This document shows positions 11,301 to 23,700 of a DNA stretch of 64,000 nt, one piece after another (within the stretch, counting starts at the first letter, position 1; the number at the start of each line of letters is the position of its first letter). The translations under genes were made by a program, and so were the position numbers. Origin of the DNA: Liolophura sinensis (lineage: Eukaryota; Mollusca; Polyplacophora; Chitonida; Chitonidae); NCBI RefSeq assembly GCF_032854445.1, contig NC_088301.1:310001-374000 (forward strand), in the 5' to 3' direction. Under the pieces are notes generated by a model, which was not told where the DNA came from, searched no databases, and worked only from the letters and a program-made list of their open reading frames with translations.

Positions 11301-13960
11301 CTCCGATCATTTGTGTGAGCACGACCTATGAATAAATTTTTTTGCTCCATGGTGTGAATCGAATTAAAAACGATGCGTCTCATTTTTCAGTCTATTCTTT
11401 AGCGAGCGTCATATTAAAATGCAATGAAAGATGTATTTTAGTTTCGGAAAATGACTCATATTTAAATAAAGGTAGGCGGCTGTGGCCTGCTGGCAATATC
11501 TACATTTATTATTTTTACATCTGCATATGTAGGGCCTACATGCACTAGTAACTATCCAGGTTTCGTGAGAATGGCATTTATTTTTTTAAGCCCGTATTCA
11601 TAATTTAGGCCTAGAGATTCCAAGAATGTCTGCGGTGTTTTTTATTAAATGTAATTATAACTTTGTAAAAAAATTAAACAAAACGAAAAGACAGAGGATA
11701 AATTAAGTGAAACTGACTCCGCAGGAAAAAAAAACTTTGGCTTAGTATATACCTTACCTGCAGCTTGTTGGCCCACCTGTTAGATTTGATATTCACTCCA
11801 GATACGCAATCAGGTAGAAACTGTTCTTTAAAACACAAGACAATAAAACCCCACAAACAGGCATGCGGGTCTACTGATATTTAAGATGAAGCTTAGGTAC
11901 CTGTAAGCCTAGGCCTATATTAAATTCCTACCTTTTTTAAGGTTTACAACATGCACGGGTTAAGTCATATGCCATGGGAGTTTTGCAGACCCCCCAACCC
12001 CACCTCACCTCTACTGATGGGTGCAGTGGCCTAAGTTGACGTATCACGTAAGATGGGCCCGCGTTGCTGGCTAACCTACAGACACCATTCGACTTCTTGA
12101 TTTCTAAGGTGGACTTTTCTTATTTTTATGTTTGCAAGAAATATTTGTAAAGCTTAGTACCACGGTGTAGACCTAATGTATCTATATAGGCCTGTACTCC
12201 CAGAAGAATGAGCTTTACATTCCAACATTATATTTGGGATGGAAGACGTTTGCTACACCATTGAGACCTAACTGAAATGATCCATCAGGCCCAGGTTTAA
12301 CAGAATTCTGCAACGGAAGACTGCATTTTGTTTTGTCAAAAAACTGTGTACAAAAAAATAAATAAAATAAAGTTATTGCTGGATAGGCCTGTAGTCCTTA
12401 CTTAAACTAATGATTGCTAGTCACTGAACATTTACCCCCAAATTAAATATTTATATGCTGTATGTAAGAACATGTTTTATGCATGGATGCGGTTTTAAGC
12501 TTTAACTGTTGACAATTACTAAATGATTTACATGTCACTCTTGGCTTAAATGTCTTCATATGGAGTTAACATATAGCAGTATAAAAAACCTTCTCACCTT
12601 TCTTCTTGGGCAAAAAATGGTTTTAAACTTCAGGTACAGTTTAACTGTTACAGCCCCAGCAGTCAGTTCGGAAATCAATTAGCCTGCTGCAAAGTCAGTG
12701 GTGATAGCTGTCCTGACCATATGGAAAATATGCATCAAGTAGAGGTGTTATTATTAAGAAGTATAATGTTTTTGAAATATCTGTATTTCGTTAATGTATC
12801 CTTTTAGAAGCTGAAACCAGCCTATGTCCTCTGGAAACCAGTTCTGTTCCCAGTCCCTTCAAAATGTAATCAAGACTGCATTCTTTATTTTACTGTGTGA
12901 AAACTCTTAATTTAATTTATTTAGACCTACAGGTAATATATAATAATACAGGTAACACAGGCCTATTTGAAAGTTGTTTACCACCATACTCAATAGGTAT
13001 TCTCTTGTGAGACACATCAGCCAGTTTTATACATGGAAGAATTAAACCAGAGTGCGTGGATTAACAAACCAGCCTTTGGCTATTTACTAATGGGAATTTT
13101 CCCGTATGTGATATTTGTATGTATGTGATATGCGATGGAAGCAGGCCAACCTGTGAAAATTCACTTAGAGAAACATCCGTCTCATGTGACCTAATGGCAA
13201 ATATCTCAACAAATCAAGAATGACCCTCCATCCAAATCTCAAATGTATTTATTATATATTTTTCATATATGATATATAGTTTTATAGATGGGGAAACTAG
13301 AGTAAACCACCGACCTCTGCCATGAGTGATGTGTCATATCCATTAAAGGCAAGTGATCTGCACTAAACTTCATGTAACACCACATAAGAAAACAATGTCA
13401 ACCATTTGAATATTGCCCCCAGGGTTACAAGAAAAAAACGAAGCAGGGTATATCTACAGAATTCCTGGTCAGAGAATGGTATTAAAACCTGTGACCTACT
13501 GATAGAAAGGTCTTATCCATTCTGCCATGAACCACTCCCAAAATGTAAATTTCGGCTGTAGCTCCAAAACACATATCATAAAGTAGCTTATTACAAATAC
13601 ATGTATGAACTAGGGACATACTTTCACTTTATCTCCAATGAATATTTTGGATTAACTGTTAGAATAAAAACAGAAATGAAATACCAATATTTACAAACAC
13701 ACCTCTGCACAGCCCTGGGCTCTGGGTAACCTAAAGCTGTGTAAAACCTTCTAACACCTAAAAATCTTCCTAAACATCGGAAAATAATTATGGCAGCTAA
13801 TACAAGTATACCAGTGACCAGTCAGAACATTGTGACTCATTACATATGCAGAACTCATTCACTGATCTGACTGGTTTTTGAATTTGATCTGAAGTCTTAC
13901 ACACTCAACGTGACCTGTGATTTTGATTATTCTCCCGTAACTAGCTTTCAAGACATGAGC
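11301..13960. other. Intergenic, no recognised genes
   Basis: AT-rich sequence between the left-hand gene and the MDC1 3' end. It includes SINE-like debris near 12.9-13.5 kb (for example 'aaaacctgtgacctactgat', resembling a pol III B box region) but no splice-supported coding segment. Confidence 0.5.
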
Positions 13961-13967
13961 AATCATT

Positions 13968-13991
13968 GGGGGGGGGGGGGGGGGGGGGGGG
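13968..13991 (+). repeat. G24 homopolymer
   Basis: An uninterrupted run of 24 G residues on the plus strand, capable of quadruplex formation and prone to sequencing or assembly error. The true length may differ. Confidence 0.9.
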
Positions 13992-15079
13992 TGAAGTCAG
14001 TGCATACTCCCCACTTTTAAACAGGGTGCACAAAAAAATAGAACAGCATGAGAACATCTTTCAATAAAGTCCCTTCCCATAGTTCTTCTATGTTTTGATA
14101 TATATTACTTAAACCCCTCCACACACAAAAAAATGAGCAACAAAGTACTATAACTGAGTGTAACATTGTAATTTTTATTTCATCACAGACTGTATGTGAT
14201 ATACAAGTTGATGTATAGTTGCAACAATCAGCATTAAATATATGACCATGCACCAACTCCTACAAGCTTTACTACATGGTCTGCTTAACCTTTAGCCATC
14301 TGAACTAACAGATAAACAATTACAATTCTTAAACAATGTCAGCATCTTGCACCAGATTAACAATATGACATTTTAAATGGTGCATTTTAGAATTTTCATG
14401 TCTTTTAACATACAGGTCTAAGGAAGAGTTTATAACCCAGGGTGATATAGGTCATTCCAGTGTAACTGCCTAACACAACATCATATCAGCCTGGTTCATT
14501 GTCATATAAGGAATATCACTAAGTCACATCAGGAACATTTTACAGAAACTACCGAGGATTTCTTGTTTCTCAGAACTCTTCACTTGCAGGGGTTAAATAG
14601 CATTATTCAAGGTAAATTTTTTTTGAACTGTTGTGCTAGCTATATTCCATATGGTATCCTTCATATCAATTTAATATTTCAAATTGGCACCTCTTAGGAC
14701 TGAAGTAGCATTTTAAAGACAGAATTACATAATGTCTAAAAAGTGTAACAAAAAATTATTTTCATATTACTACTGCTGACACCAATTTTAACATTTTTAT
14801 GAAACCTGCTAAAACTTTGATTGCATGACATACATTCTGTTCACTCATATTCAATAGAATCTACCAATCAGTGAAGAAACATGCAGATAAAAATGCATAA
14901 AACTATGTTCAGTTGTAACCAATACAATGGAAAAAATGCTAAAATGACACAAAGGTCTGACTATGCATCACATAAGAGATTTGTGTTATTCATAGCAAAG
15001 CTCACTCTCATAAAACTGTCCCATTGGTCCTGTGAAACAGACCTCTGTAGGCTTATGTCAAGAGAAATGTTTCTGTTGA

Positions 15080-16145
15080 TTAATCCTTTAGTACATAAGA
15101 GCATACACCCTGATATTAATGTCTGATGACTAAGCCCTCTAGTACATAAGAGCATACACCCTGATATTAATGTCTGATGATTAAGCCTCTAGTACATAAG
15201 AGCATACACCCTGATATTAATGTCTGATGACTAAGCCTCTAGTACATAAGAGCATACACCCTGATATTAATGTCTGATGATTAAGCCTCTAGTACATAAG
15301 AGCATACACTCTGATATTAATGTGTGATGACTAAGCCTCTAGTACATAAGAGCATACACCCTGATATTAATGTGTGATGATTAAGCCTCTAGTACATAAG
15401 AGCATACACCCTGATATTAATGTCTGATGATTAAGCCTCTAGTACATAAGAGCATACACTCTGATATTAATGTGTGATGACTAAGCCTCTAGTACATAAG
15501 AGCATACACCCTGATATTAATGTGTGATGACTAAGCCTCTAGTACATAAGAGCATACACTCTGATATTAATGTGTGATGACTAAGCCTCTAGTACATAAG
15601 AGCATAAACTCTGATATTAATGTCTGATGACTAAGCCTCTAGTACATAAGATCATACACTCTGATATTAATGTGTGATGACTAAGCCTCTAGTACATAAG
15701 AGCATACACTCTGATATTAATGTCTGATGACTAAGCCTCTAGTACATAAGATCATACACTCTGATATTAATGTGTGATGACTAAGCCTCTAGTACATAAG
15801 AGCATACACTCTGATATTAATGTGTGATGACTAAGCCTCTAGTACATAAGAGCATACACTCTGATATTAATGTGTGATGACTAAGCCTCTAGTACATAAG
15901 AGCATACACTCTGATATTAATGTGTGATGACTAAGCCTCTAGTACATAAGATCATACACTCTGATATTAATGTGTGATGACTAAGCCTCTAGTACATAAG
16001 AGCATACACTCTGATATTAATGTCTGATGATTAAGCCTCTAGTACGTAAGAGCATACACTCTGATATTAATGTGTGATGATTAAGCCTCTAGTACATAAG
16101 AGCATACACTCTGATATTAATGTGTGATGACTAAGCCTCTAGTAG
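15080..16145. repeat. 50-bp satellite array, about 21 units
   Basis: A very regular tandem array of a 50-bp unit containing 'cctctagtacataagagcat' and 'acactctgatattaatgtgt'. Units differ by a few substitutions (for example c/t in ctaagcc, agcata/atcata) with almost no indels, implying recent expansion or homogenisation. Confidence 0.95.
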
Positions 16146-16798
16146 CTAAAGGCTGAATCTAAAGACCATCACAAGACTGCACATATTGATACAGGTATTA
16201 AAAGTCAACGTGCACATGTACCTAAAGTTTAGGTACAAGTTTAGTAAACTCTTAAGGCGTTTATCTTAACATCTGAATGGAATTTGGATTTTGAACAATG
16301 TAGAACACTATGAGTCTTATTTCCTGCGTTTTTTTGGTCATCGTTGCTCCGCCTGGCTGCGTTGACAATCTCTTTTTCCGTTGACCTTTTTCCTCAAATA
16401 ATCTGAAAGTGACACAAGTTAAGGAAAGCTATGTTGTAAGTTATGCACAACAGTTTATGTCTTGTCATTCAGCAGAATTAGAATGTTTTCAGTGCACAGT
16501 AACTTTAGCATTAGTAAAGTCCTGGAATGACAATGTTTCCCTCTTTGATTCAGGATGTATCTAATGCCCAAGTTTATGTATTTATTTGATTGGTGTTTTC
16601 AGGCTGTATTTTGCCTCTACTTCCATTTATTCAAATACTGAGAACTTCTGAATAAATAAAGGATATGATCCAAATATTTGTTATGTTATCCAGCTCAACT
16701 TCTAAATGCCACTGAAAGGCGTATATGCAATGTCACTCAAATTTATAGTGGGAGGAAACCACATAAGCCAAGTAAACGTCATGACTGTAACCTGCAGT

Positions 16799-17055
16799 GG
16801 AGGGTCTCCATGGACAAGAGGTTAGCGTGTTAATGCTATTGAACCAATCTGGTCGCAAATCTAGCTCATGTACTCTTCCACACCACTTGTATGAGAGGAA
16901 GTCTTCCAGCAACCTGCTGATGGTTGTGTGTTTTCCCCAGATTCTGTCCGGTTTCTTCCCACCATAGTTCTGGTTGCAGTCCTATTAGTGGAATATTCTT
17001 GAGTACGGTGTAAAACACCAATTCAATAAAAAAATAAATAAATAAATAAATAATC
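16799..17055 (+). mobile_element. Degenerate family 1 SINE
   Basis: The tRNA-like head is degenerate (ggtctccatggacaagaggt). The body and the tail (gagtacggtgtaaaacacca, then AATAAATAAATAAA) are recognisable. It lies downstream of the MDC1 stop codon. A further tail fragment is near 16570-16610. Confidence 0.7.
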
Positions 17056-17179
17056 ACACAGCAATAAGTCAGTTAGAGCCTCCTTTTGACCAGGGAATGA
17101 TGGTTTAACCAAGTCTTCAAGCTACCTTTCCTTGTCAGATTGGAAAAAGTCTCAATCAGTTTAAAATAATTCCAAAGAC

Positions 17180-17395
17180 ACCAGATATGACACCCCACCC
17201 AGTCACAGTAATGACAGTACACTGATACCAAACATGACATCCCACCCAGTCACAGTACACTGACACCAGACAGGACACCTGTTCCAGTCACAGTACACTG
17301 ACATTAGACAAAACAACTGTTCCAGTTATAGAACACGGACACCAGGCAAGACACCTGTTCCAGTTGTAGAAGACGGGCACCACACAGGACACCCC
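17180..17395. repeat. Degenerate minisatellite downstream of MDC1
   Basis: Imperfect tandem units built on 'cagtcacagtacactgacac' and 'caggacacctgttcc', about 50 bp each. It starts roughly 90 bp beyond the MDC1 stop, so it may lie in the 3' UTR. Confidence 0.65.
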
Positions 17396-17487
17396 CTAAA
17401 TGCTGCCATAAGACAAGACCAAGTAATGCTGACCCCCATACAAATAGTCTATATTTGACGAACTATTATATAAAACACAGAATATTG

Positions 17488-17709
17488 TCAGAGCAGTGTG
17501 AAGCAATGACACCTCTCTGAAATGGTAACAGCACCACAAAAAGGATATTTGTCTATGAGGATTTCCTGCTTGAGAATTCCTGTGAAGAGAAACTCAGAGG
17601 AGACCACAGTGACGCCGGCCTCCAGCGCTGACTGACACACCCCCTTGTCCTCCTCACATGATACCACCACCACATGTTCTCCTGGCTCATTGGGCATTTT
17701 CCCCAAATA
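17488..17709 (-). CDS. MDC1: MDC1 exon 21: end of BRCT2 and stop
   Basis: Acceptor 'tttatctccag', phase 0, 73 codons plus TGA. It contains the C-terminal BRCT signature EFLFTGILKQEILIDKYPF, closely matching the motif near the C-terminus of vertebrate MDC1. Upstream is the strand segment HVVVVSCEED. The tail after KYPF is longer than expected from vertebrates and Cys-containing (ISERCHCFTLL). Confidence 0.9.
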   Translation of the reverse strand, partial: YLGKMPNEPGEHVVVVSCEEDKGVCQSALEAGVTVVSSEFLFTGILKQEILIDKYPFCGAVTISERCHCFTLL

Positions 17710-20700
17710 CTGGAGATAAAGAGGGAAATCAACACAAACTCATCATTCACCACAAACCATGAGGAACTAAACAGAGCATGCAGGAAACCAAGCATAGGAC
17801 GGAGGAAGCTGACAGCCCAGTGGAAACATAGAACCAAGAGGAAACTACGCAGTACCCACTGGAAACTGAGCAGAGCCTAGCAGAATCTGAGCTCAGTTCA
17901 GAGGAGACAGAGCTCAGCCTAGAAGAAACTCAGCTCATCCCAGAAGATGCCAAGAGGAGTGACCAGAGAAACCTGGGCAGGGCTTGGAGAAAAAGAGCAA
18001 AGCTTGGAAGAAACTACTGCACTTAACCAGGCCCATTCAATGAGAATGATGATGTTATTTTGAAATCACAAATGATTTACTGAAGGAAATTGATCTGAAC
18101 GTTTTAAAGCATGGTAATTCTTACCTCAGCACCAGCACACTGAATGATATCTGCGGAGGAGAACAGTGGAAACATGTCACATCATAAAGGGTATAAAATA
18201 AGCAACTTATTTTAAGAGAGGCTCAAAGTTTTTCATTTATTTATTTTATTGGTGTTTTATGCTCTACTCAAAAATATTTCACTTGTACAATGGCGTCCAG
18301 CATTATGGTGGGAGGAAACCACGACCATCCACAGATTGCTGAGGGACCTTCCCACATACAGCTGGAGAGGATCCCAGCATGAGCTGCACTGGAAATCACA
18401 GCTTCCGCATTGTCAAAAAGTTAAAAAAAAAAACTGCATATGGTATTAGTAACACTTATCCTAGTATAATTTAATTGTTTCACAAAATGCACAGCTATTG
18501 AACTGGATGAACTATCCAAAAAAACCCAAAATACAGAAGAACTGTAATCTACCTGTGATCAACTTGAAACCTTCACAAACTATAATGGTAACTTGTGACA
18601 CAGGGGAAGTAAAGGCTGCTTCTGAAAGACTGGTGTCACAGATTCTAATCCAACTTCTACAGGGTTTTTACATTTAGCCAGGTCCCGTATATGTATCTGA
18701 CCACGTCTTCGAAAGTCAAAAATATTTAAGTATGACCTAAACTATCAACAAAATGAATAGACACAGAGGGATCATCTGTTTGTTTATTTCAAAATATGAC
18801 TAACGCGTTGCTAGTATTTTTGGTTCCGCCAGAATGATAGTCACATCAGCATGCGTTCGAATGACCTAAACACCTAACCAGACATATTGCAGATAAGCCC
18901 TGCAGGTCCTGGATCATGTTCCACCTCAAACTTCCCTACTACACACAAAGTAAGAAGACATGGCCATTAAAGTATGGCTGGCAGAAGTTGCTCAGCCCCT
19001 CACCTCTCATCTGAGGAGGGTCTGGCCTGACAGACTTGGTCACATGGACTCTGAAGCCTGACAACAGACATGCTTCACTGGCCTTCTGTATGGAGCTGCG
19101 CAGACTGAACTTGTACTGCTTCTCACTGGTCTTGTCCTGTATGATATAGTCACTTGGATCTGAAACAACGACAACAACCATAATGTAGCCACTTTGATTG
19201 GTAACAACCACCTGGCTGTGAGTATTGATATACATAATTATTACACACTGGTACACACTTGGGAACCTTCTCTCACTTTTCAGAACATATCACCGAAGGG
19301 CTACTTCACAAAACTTCGTAAATCAAATTTTGAAACTTATCTCAAAAATCAAGGGCTGACAAAAGTGCCTTCAAGGAGAAGAAAACTTAAAAACATGAAA
19401 CTAAGGGTTGAAAAGAGCACATTTTTTTTCTTTCTGGTGGTGCCTGCTGCATAATTTTGCCATTTTTCCTCACCATACACGTAAAGCCTGAATATGGCAA
19501 AGCTGGCATAAATGGCCGAGTCCATCTCGTCCTCCATCTTTAACACCCTGTAATTTATGCTGGGGTGCATTGCCTCTCAATAAGTCTTTAAAACTGCCGG
19601 CTTGTTCATCTAAACTTGGAACCTACGTCCAACATTCTGGTTTCCTGATCGTGAAGCGGAAAACGAACTGTACTGTTCGCTAGCTTCTGGGGGGAAGAGT
19701 TCTACCGGAAATGTAGGAAATGCACTAAAGCGGTTTCCGATGGAAATTATCCTCCTAACACACAAGACTTCAGGACTAGTTTTTAGGCAAAATGGAGTCG
19801 CCCACAGCGAATATTTGGCACCAACTTTATTTATAATTTATCATCTTGAGGTACACATTAGGGTTTTCTTATGGCATGCACCTGCGATGAAATGCATACT
19901 CTTTTCAATAGTATTTGTTTGTAATATAAGTTTTCTTCTGCTTTAATTTACAACATATAATTAAGTTTTGTGAAGTGGCCCCTGAACAATAGGAGCAGTC
20001 ATTTCATGACAAGTGAGGCAAACTGTTTTAAGTGATATTCTCACAATAACATGAGTCTCGATTATTTGTAATTTTAACACAAACATCCTGAATTTATCTT
20101 CTTTAACTCTCCCATAAACATAAACTCTAACACTCTGCTTACCAATGAAGACACCAGCATCCTTACAGCAATCAAGCCACTGTGGTAGAACGATCGGTAG
20201 ACCCCTGGCCAGGCAACACAGAAACTTTACAGTCCTTCGTACCTGACATAGAAAACACCAACAATCATAACATCATTGTGTCATAAAGATGCTCTCCCAA
20301 CATGTTCCTGAATCCTTTGTTACATGTTACTATCACAATTTATTTATCTACTTGACTGGTGTTGTAAATATACAACGGCGGCCAGCATTATGGTGAGAAG
20401 AAACCTCTCCTCCCAGACCTTCCCACTTACGGCCCCATGCTCTACAAACATTCACTCCAAATATCACAATAACAGATGTACCATGCTTTACAAACATTCA
20501 CTCCAAATATCACAATAACAGATGTACCATGCTCTACAAACATTCACTCCAAATATCACAATACCAGATGTACCATGCTCTACAAACATTCACTCCAAAT
20601 ATCACAGTAACAGATGTACCATGCTCTACAAACATTCACTCCAAATATCACAATAACAGAAGTACCATGCTCTACAAACAATGACTCCAAATATTACAGT

Positions 20701-23700
20701 AACAGATGTACCATGCCCTACGACACTCACTCTAAACAGGCTGTAAATTGCCTTTAGTATTTAATCTAACAATGATGTACATGACGAACTACTTACCTAA
20801 TTAAAGTACATCAAGGGCAAATTTGTACTTAAAACAACCCTCTACCAGTAATCTCTTTTGTAGACCTTGTTTTCTCTGATTCTAAAAACAGTTCTCTTCT
20901 TAGTTTAGAATAACACGTTACTAACACCAAGGCAGTTTTAGTAGGCTGGACCCAAGCTGAGAACATACTTTCTTTTCTGTGATGATTCAATCTGAACTTC
21001 AGCACTGCCTAAATAAAGTGGTCTCCTACAATAATCAACCCCCTGGTAGCTGTTCCTAAAAGTTAGGCTGAGATAGAACACATTTGAAGAGATCATTGTA
21101 AATATTCATCAAGTCCAGCTCATGCTGGCTACCTCTCCAGCCGTACGTGAGACGGTCTGGCAGCACCCTGCGGATGGTCATGGGTCTCCCACGGGCTGTG
21201 CCCAATTTCTTCCAACTATAATGCTGGCTGCTGTCATATAAGTGAAATATTCTCGAATATGACGTAAAACACCAATCAAATAAATAAATAAAAAAGTAAA
21301 TATTCATATCCATCATTTCAGCAGAAGTGTGGCATAAAATGAGCTAGGCCAGTCAACACTGGTAATGAGCGTGTACTACCTGGATATTTCACACATGTAT
21401 GAGATGGACAGCCAGAGGGCACTCCTGACCTGTCAGTGACAAAGTGGGTGTAGTCTTCCACACTGCTGATTAGCTCTGAAGGACAACCCCAGGGCATACC
21501 TTACCTGTCAGTGACCAAGTGGGTGTAGTCATACACTGCTGACTAGCTCTGATGGACAACCACAGGGTACACCTTACCAGTCAGTGACCAAGTGGGTGCA
21601 GTCATACACTTTGCTGACTACCTCTGATGGACATCTACAGGGTACACCTTACCTGTCAGTGACCACGTCGGTGCAGTCATACACACTGTTGACTAGCTCT
21701 GATGGACAGCCACAGGGTACACCTTACCTGTCAGTGATCAAGTGGGTGCAGTCATACACTTTGCTGACTACCTCTGATGGCCAGATACAGAGCCCACCTT
21801 ACCTGTCAGTGACCAGGTGGGTGCAGTCATACACATTGCTGACTAGCTCTGATGGACAGCCACAGATGGCCAGATGACCAGATACAGAGCCCACCTTACC
21901 TGTCAGTGACCAAGTGAGTGCAGTCATACACACTGTTGACTAGCTCTGATGGACAGCCACAGGGTACACCTTACCTGTCAGTGATCAAGTGGGTGCAGTC
22001 ATACACTTTGCTGACTACCTCTGATGGCCAGATACAGAGCCCACCTTACCTGTCAGTGACCACGTCGGTGCAGTCATACACACTGCTGACTAGCTCTGAT
22101 GGACAACCACAGGGTACACCTTACCTGTCAGTGACCAAGTGGGTGCAGTCATACACACTGCTGACTAGCTCTGATGGACAACTACAGGGTACACCTTACC
22201 TGTCAGTGACCAAGTGGGTGCAGTCATACCCACTGCTGACTAGCTCTGATGGATAGCCACAGGGTACACCTTACCTGTCAGTGACCAAGTGGGTGCAGTC
22301 ATACCCATTGCTGACTAGCTCTGATGGACAGCCACAGGGTACACCTTACCTGTCAGTGACCAAGTGGGTGCAGTCATACACACTGCAGACTACCTCTGAT
22401 GGACAGATACAGAGCCCACCTGACCTGTCAGTGGCCAAGTGGGTGCAGTCATACCCACTGCTGACTAGCTCTGATGGATAGCCACAGGGCACACCTTACC
22501 TGTCAGTGACCAAGTGGGTGCAGTCTTACACACTGCTGACTACCTCTGATGGACAGATACAGAGCCCACCTTACCTTGTCAGTGACCAAGTGGGTGCATT
22601 CATACACACTGCTAACAAGCTCTCCTCCCAAGTCCTTAGTGATCTGAAATGGTAAGAGTATAAACAACTATTAAATATACTGTAAGTAAAAGTCTTACAG
22701 ATCATTCTTGCCATATACACTGTGCTGATATGTCATTGTTCCCTTGATTTAATTGATTGGGGTTTTATGCCGTACTCAGGAATTGTTTCCTTGGACATCT
22801 AATAAATCAGTTCTTAACAATGACACTACTTTGTTTTGAACTCATGCCATGCACATGCATTTGGATAAGCAGCCTATTAAACTTCATGACTCCTATCGAA
22901 TAAGAAACAAAGGATTTGATAAAAATTTATCAAAATTATCCCCTGAATCAGGGCAAAAATCATCTGATTGTAAAATAATTAAAATTCAAGTGTGAAACTT
23001 CATTATTTTCAAATGACCAAATCTTGTTGCATGTATTTATTTGATCTGTGTTTTGTGCCAAGAGCCAGGGGGGAAACCACGCCTATCCGCAGGTTTCTGG
23101 CAGAGCTTCCCAAGAACGGAGAGGAAGTCAGTGTGCTCAGGACCTGAACTCACGGTGATGACACTGGTGAGAGGCTTGTGGGTTACTGTTCCCCCACCGT
23201 ACATGCTACCATACACCTGTAAACACACCTTTTGCCCGTGTTCATCCACCACTCCTGTGAAGGCCACCTTGGGTTTGGGACCCACAGACTTGCGGCGAGA
23301 GCTCCGTGGGCTGGCCATATCCGTGACTGGGTCATCAGGACTGGAGGTTAACGATGATGACGATGATAATTTACGATGTTTGGCGTTGGTAGGGGTAGAC
23401 TGTTAGGAAAATAAAATATTGAAGATTGGCTCCTTTTTTATTTATTTATTTCAGTTGTGTTTAAAACTTTACCAAGGAACATTGTATTTCTACCATTTAT
23501 TTTTACGATTCTATCACTGAATGTCACTGCTGTGCGTGCTGTCATGAAGTACCAATTCTCAAATTACATGATTAAAGTCAATACACTTTCTGAACAGAGA
23601 TCGGAATTGAGATTGTTGTTATTTATTTGTTAATTTCTATAACAGTAAACTATCAACTGTAGCACTATAACTGTCTGCTGGTTACAGGTATGTTTATAGA

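Noticed and set aside
21584-22481. Three long plus-strand ORFs with WVQSYTLLTSSDGQ repeats
   Set aside because: They are the antisense reading of the MDC1 exon 17-derived array; the unit length is near a multiple of three and stop-poor. There is no start context, splice site or domain.
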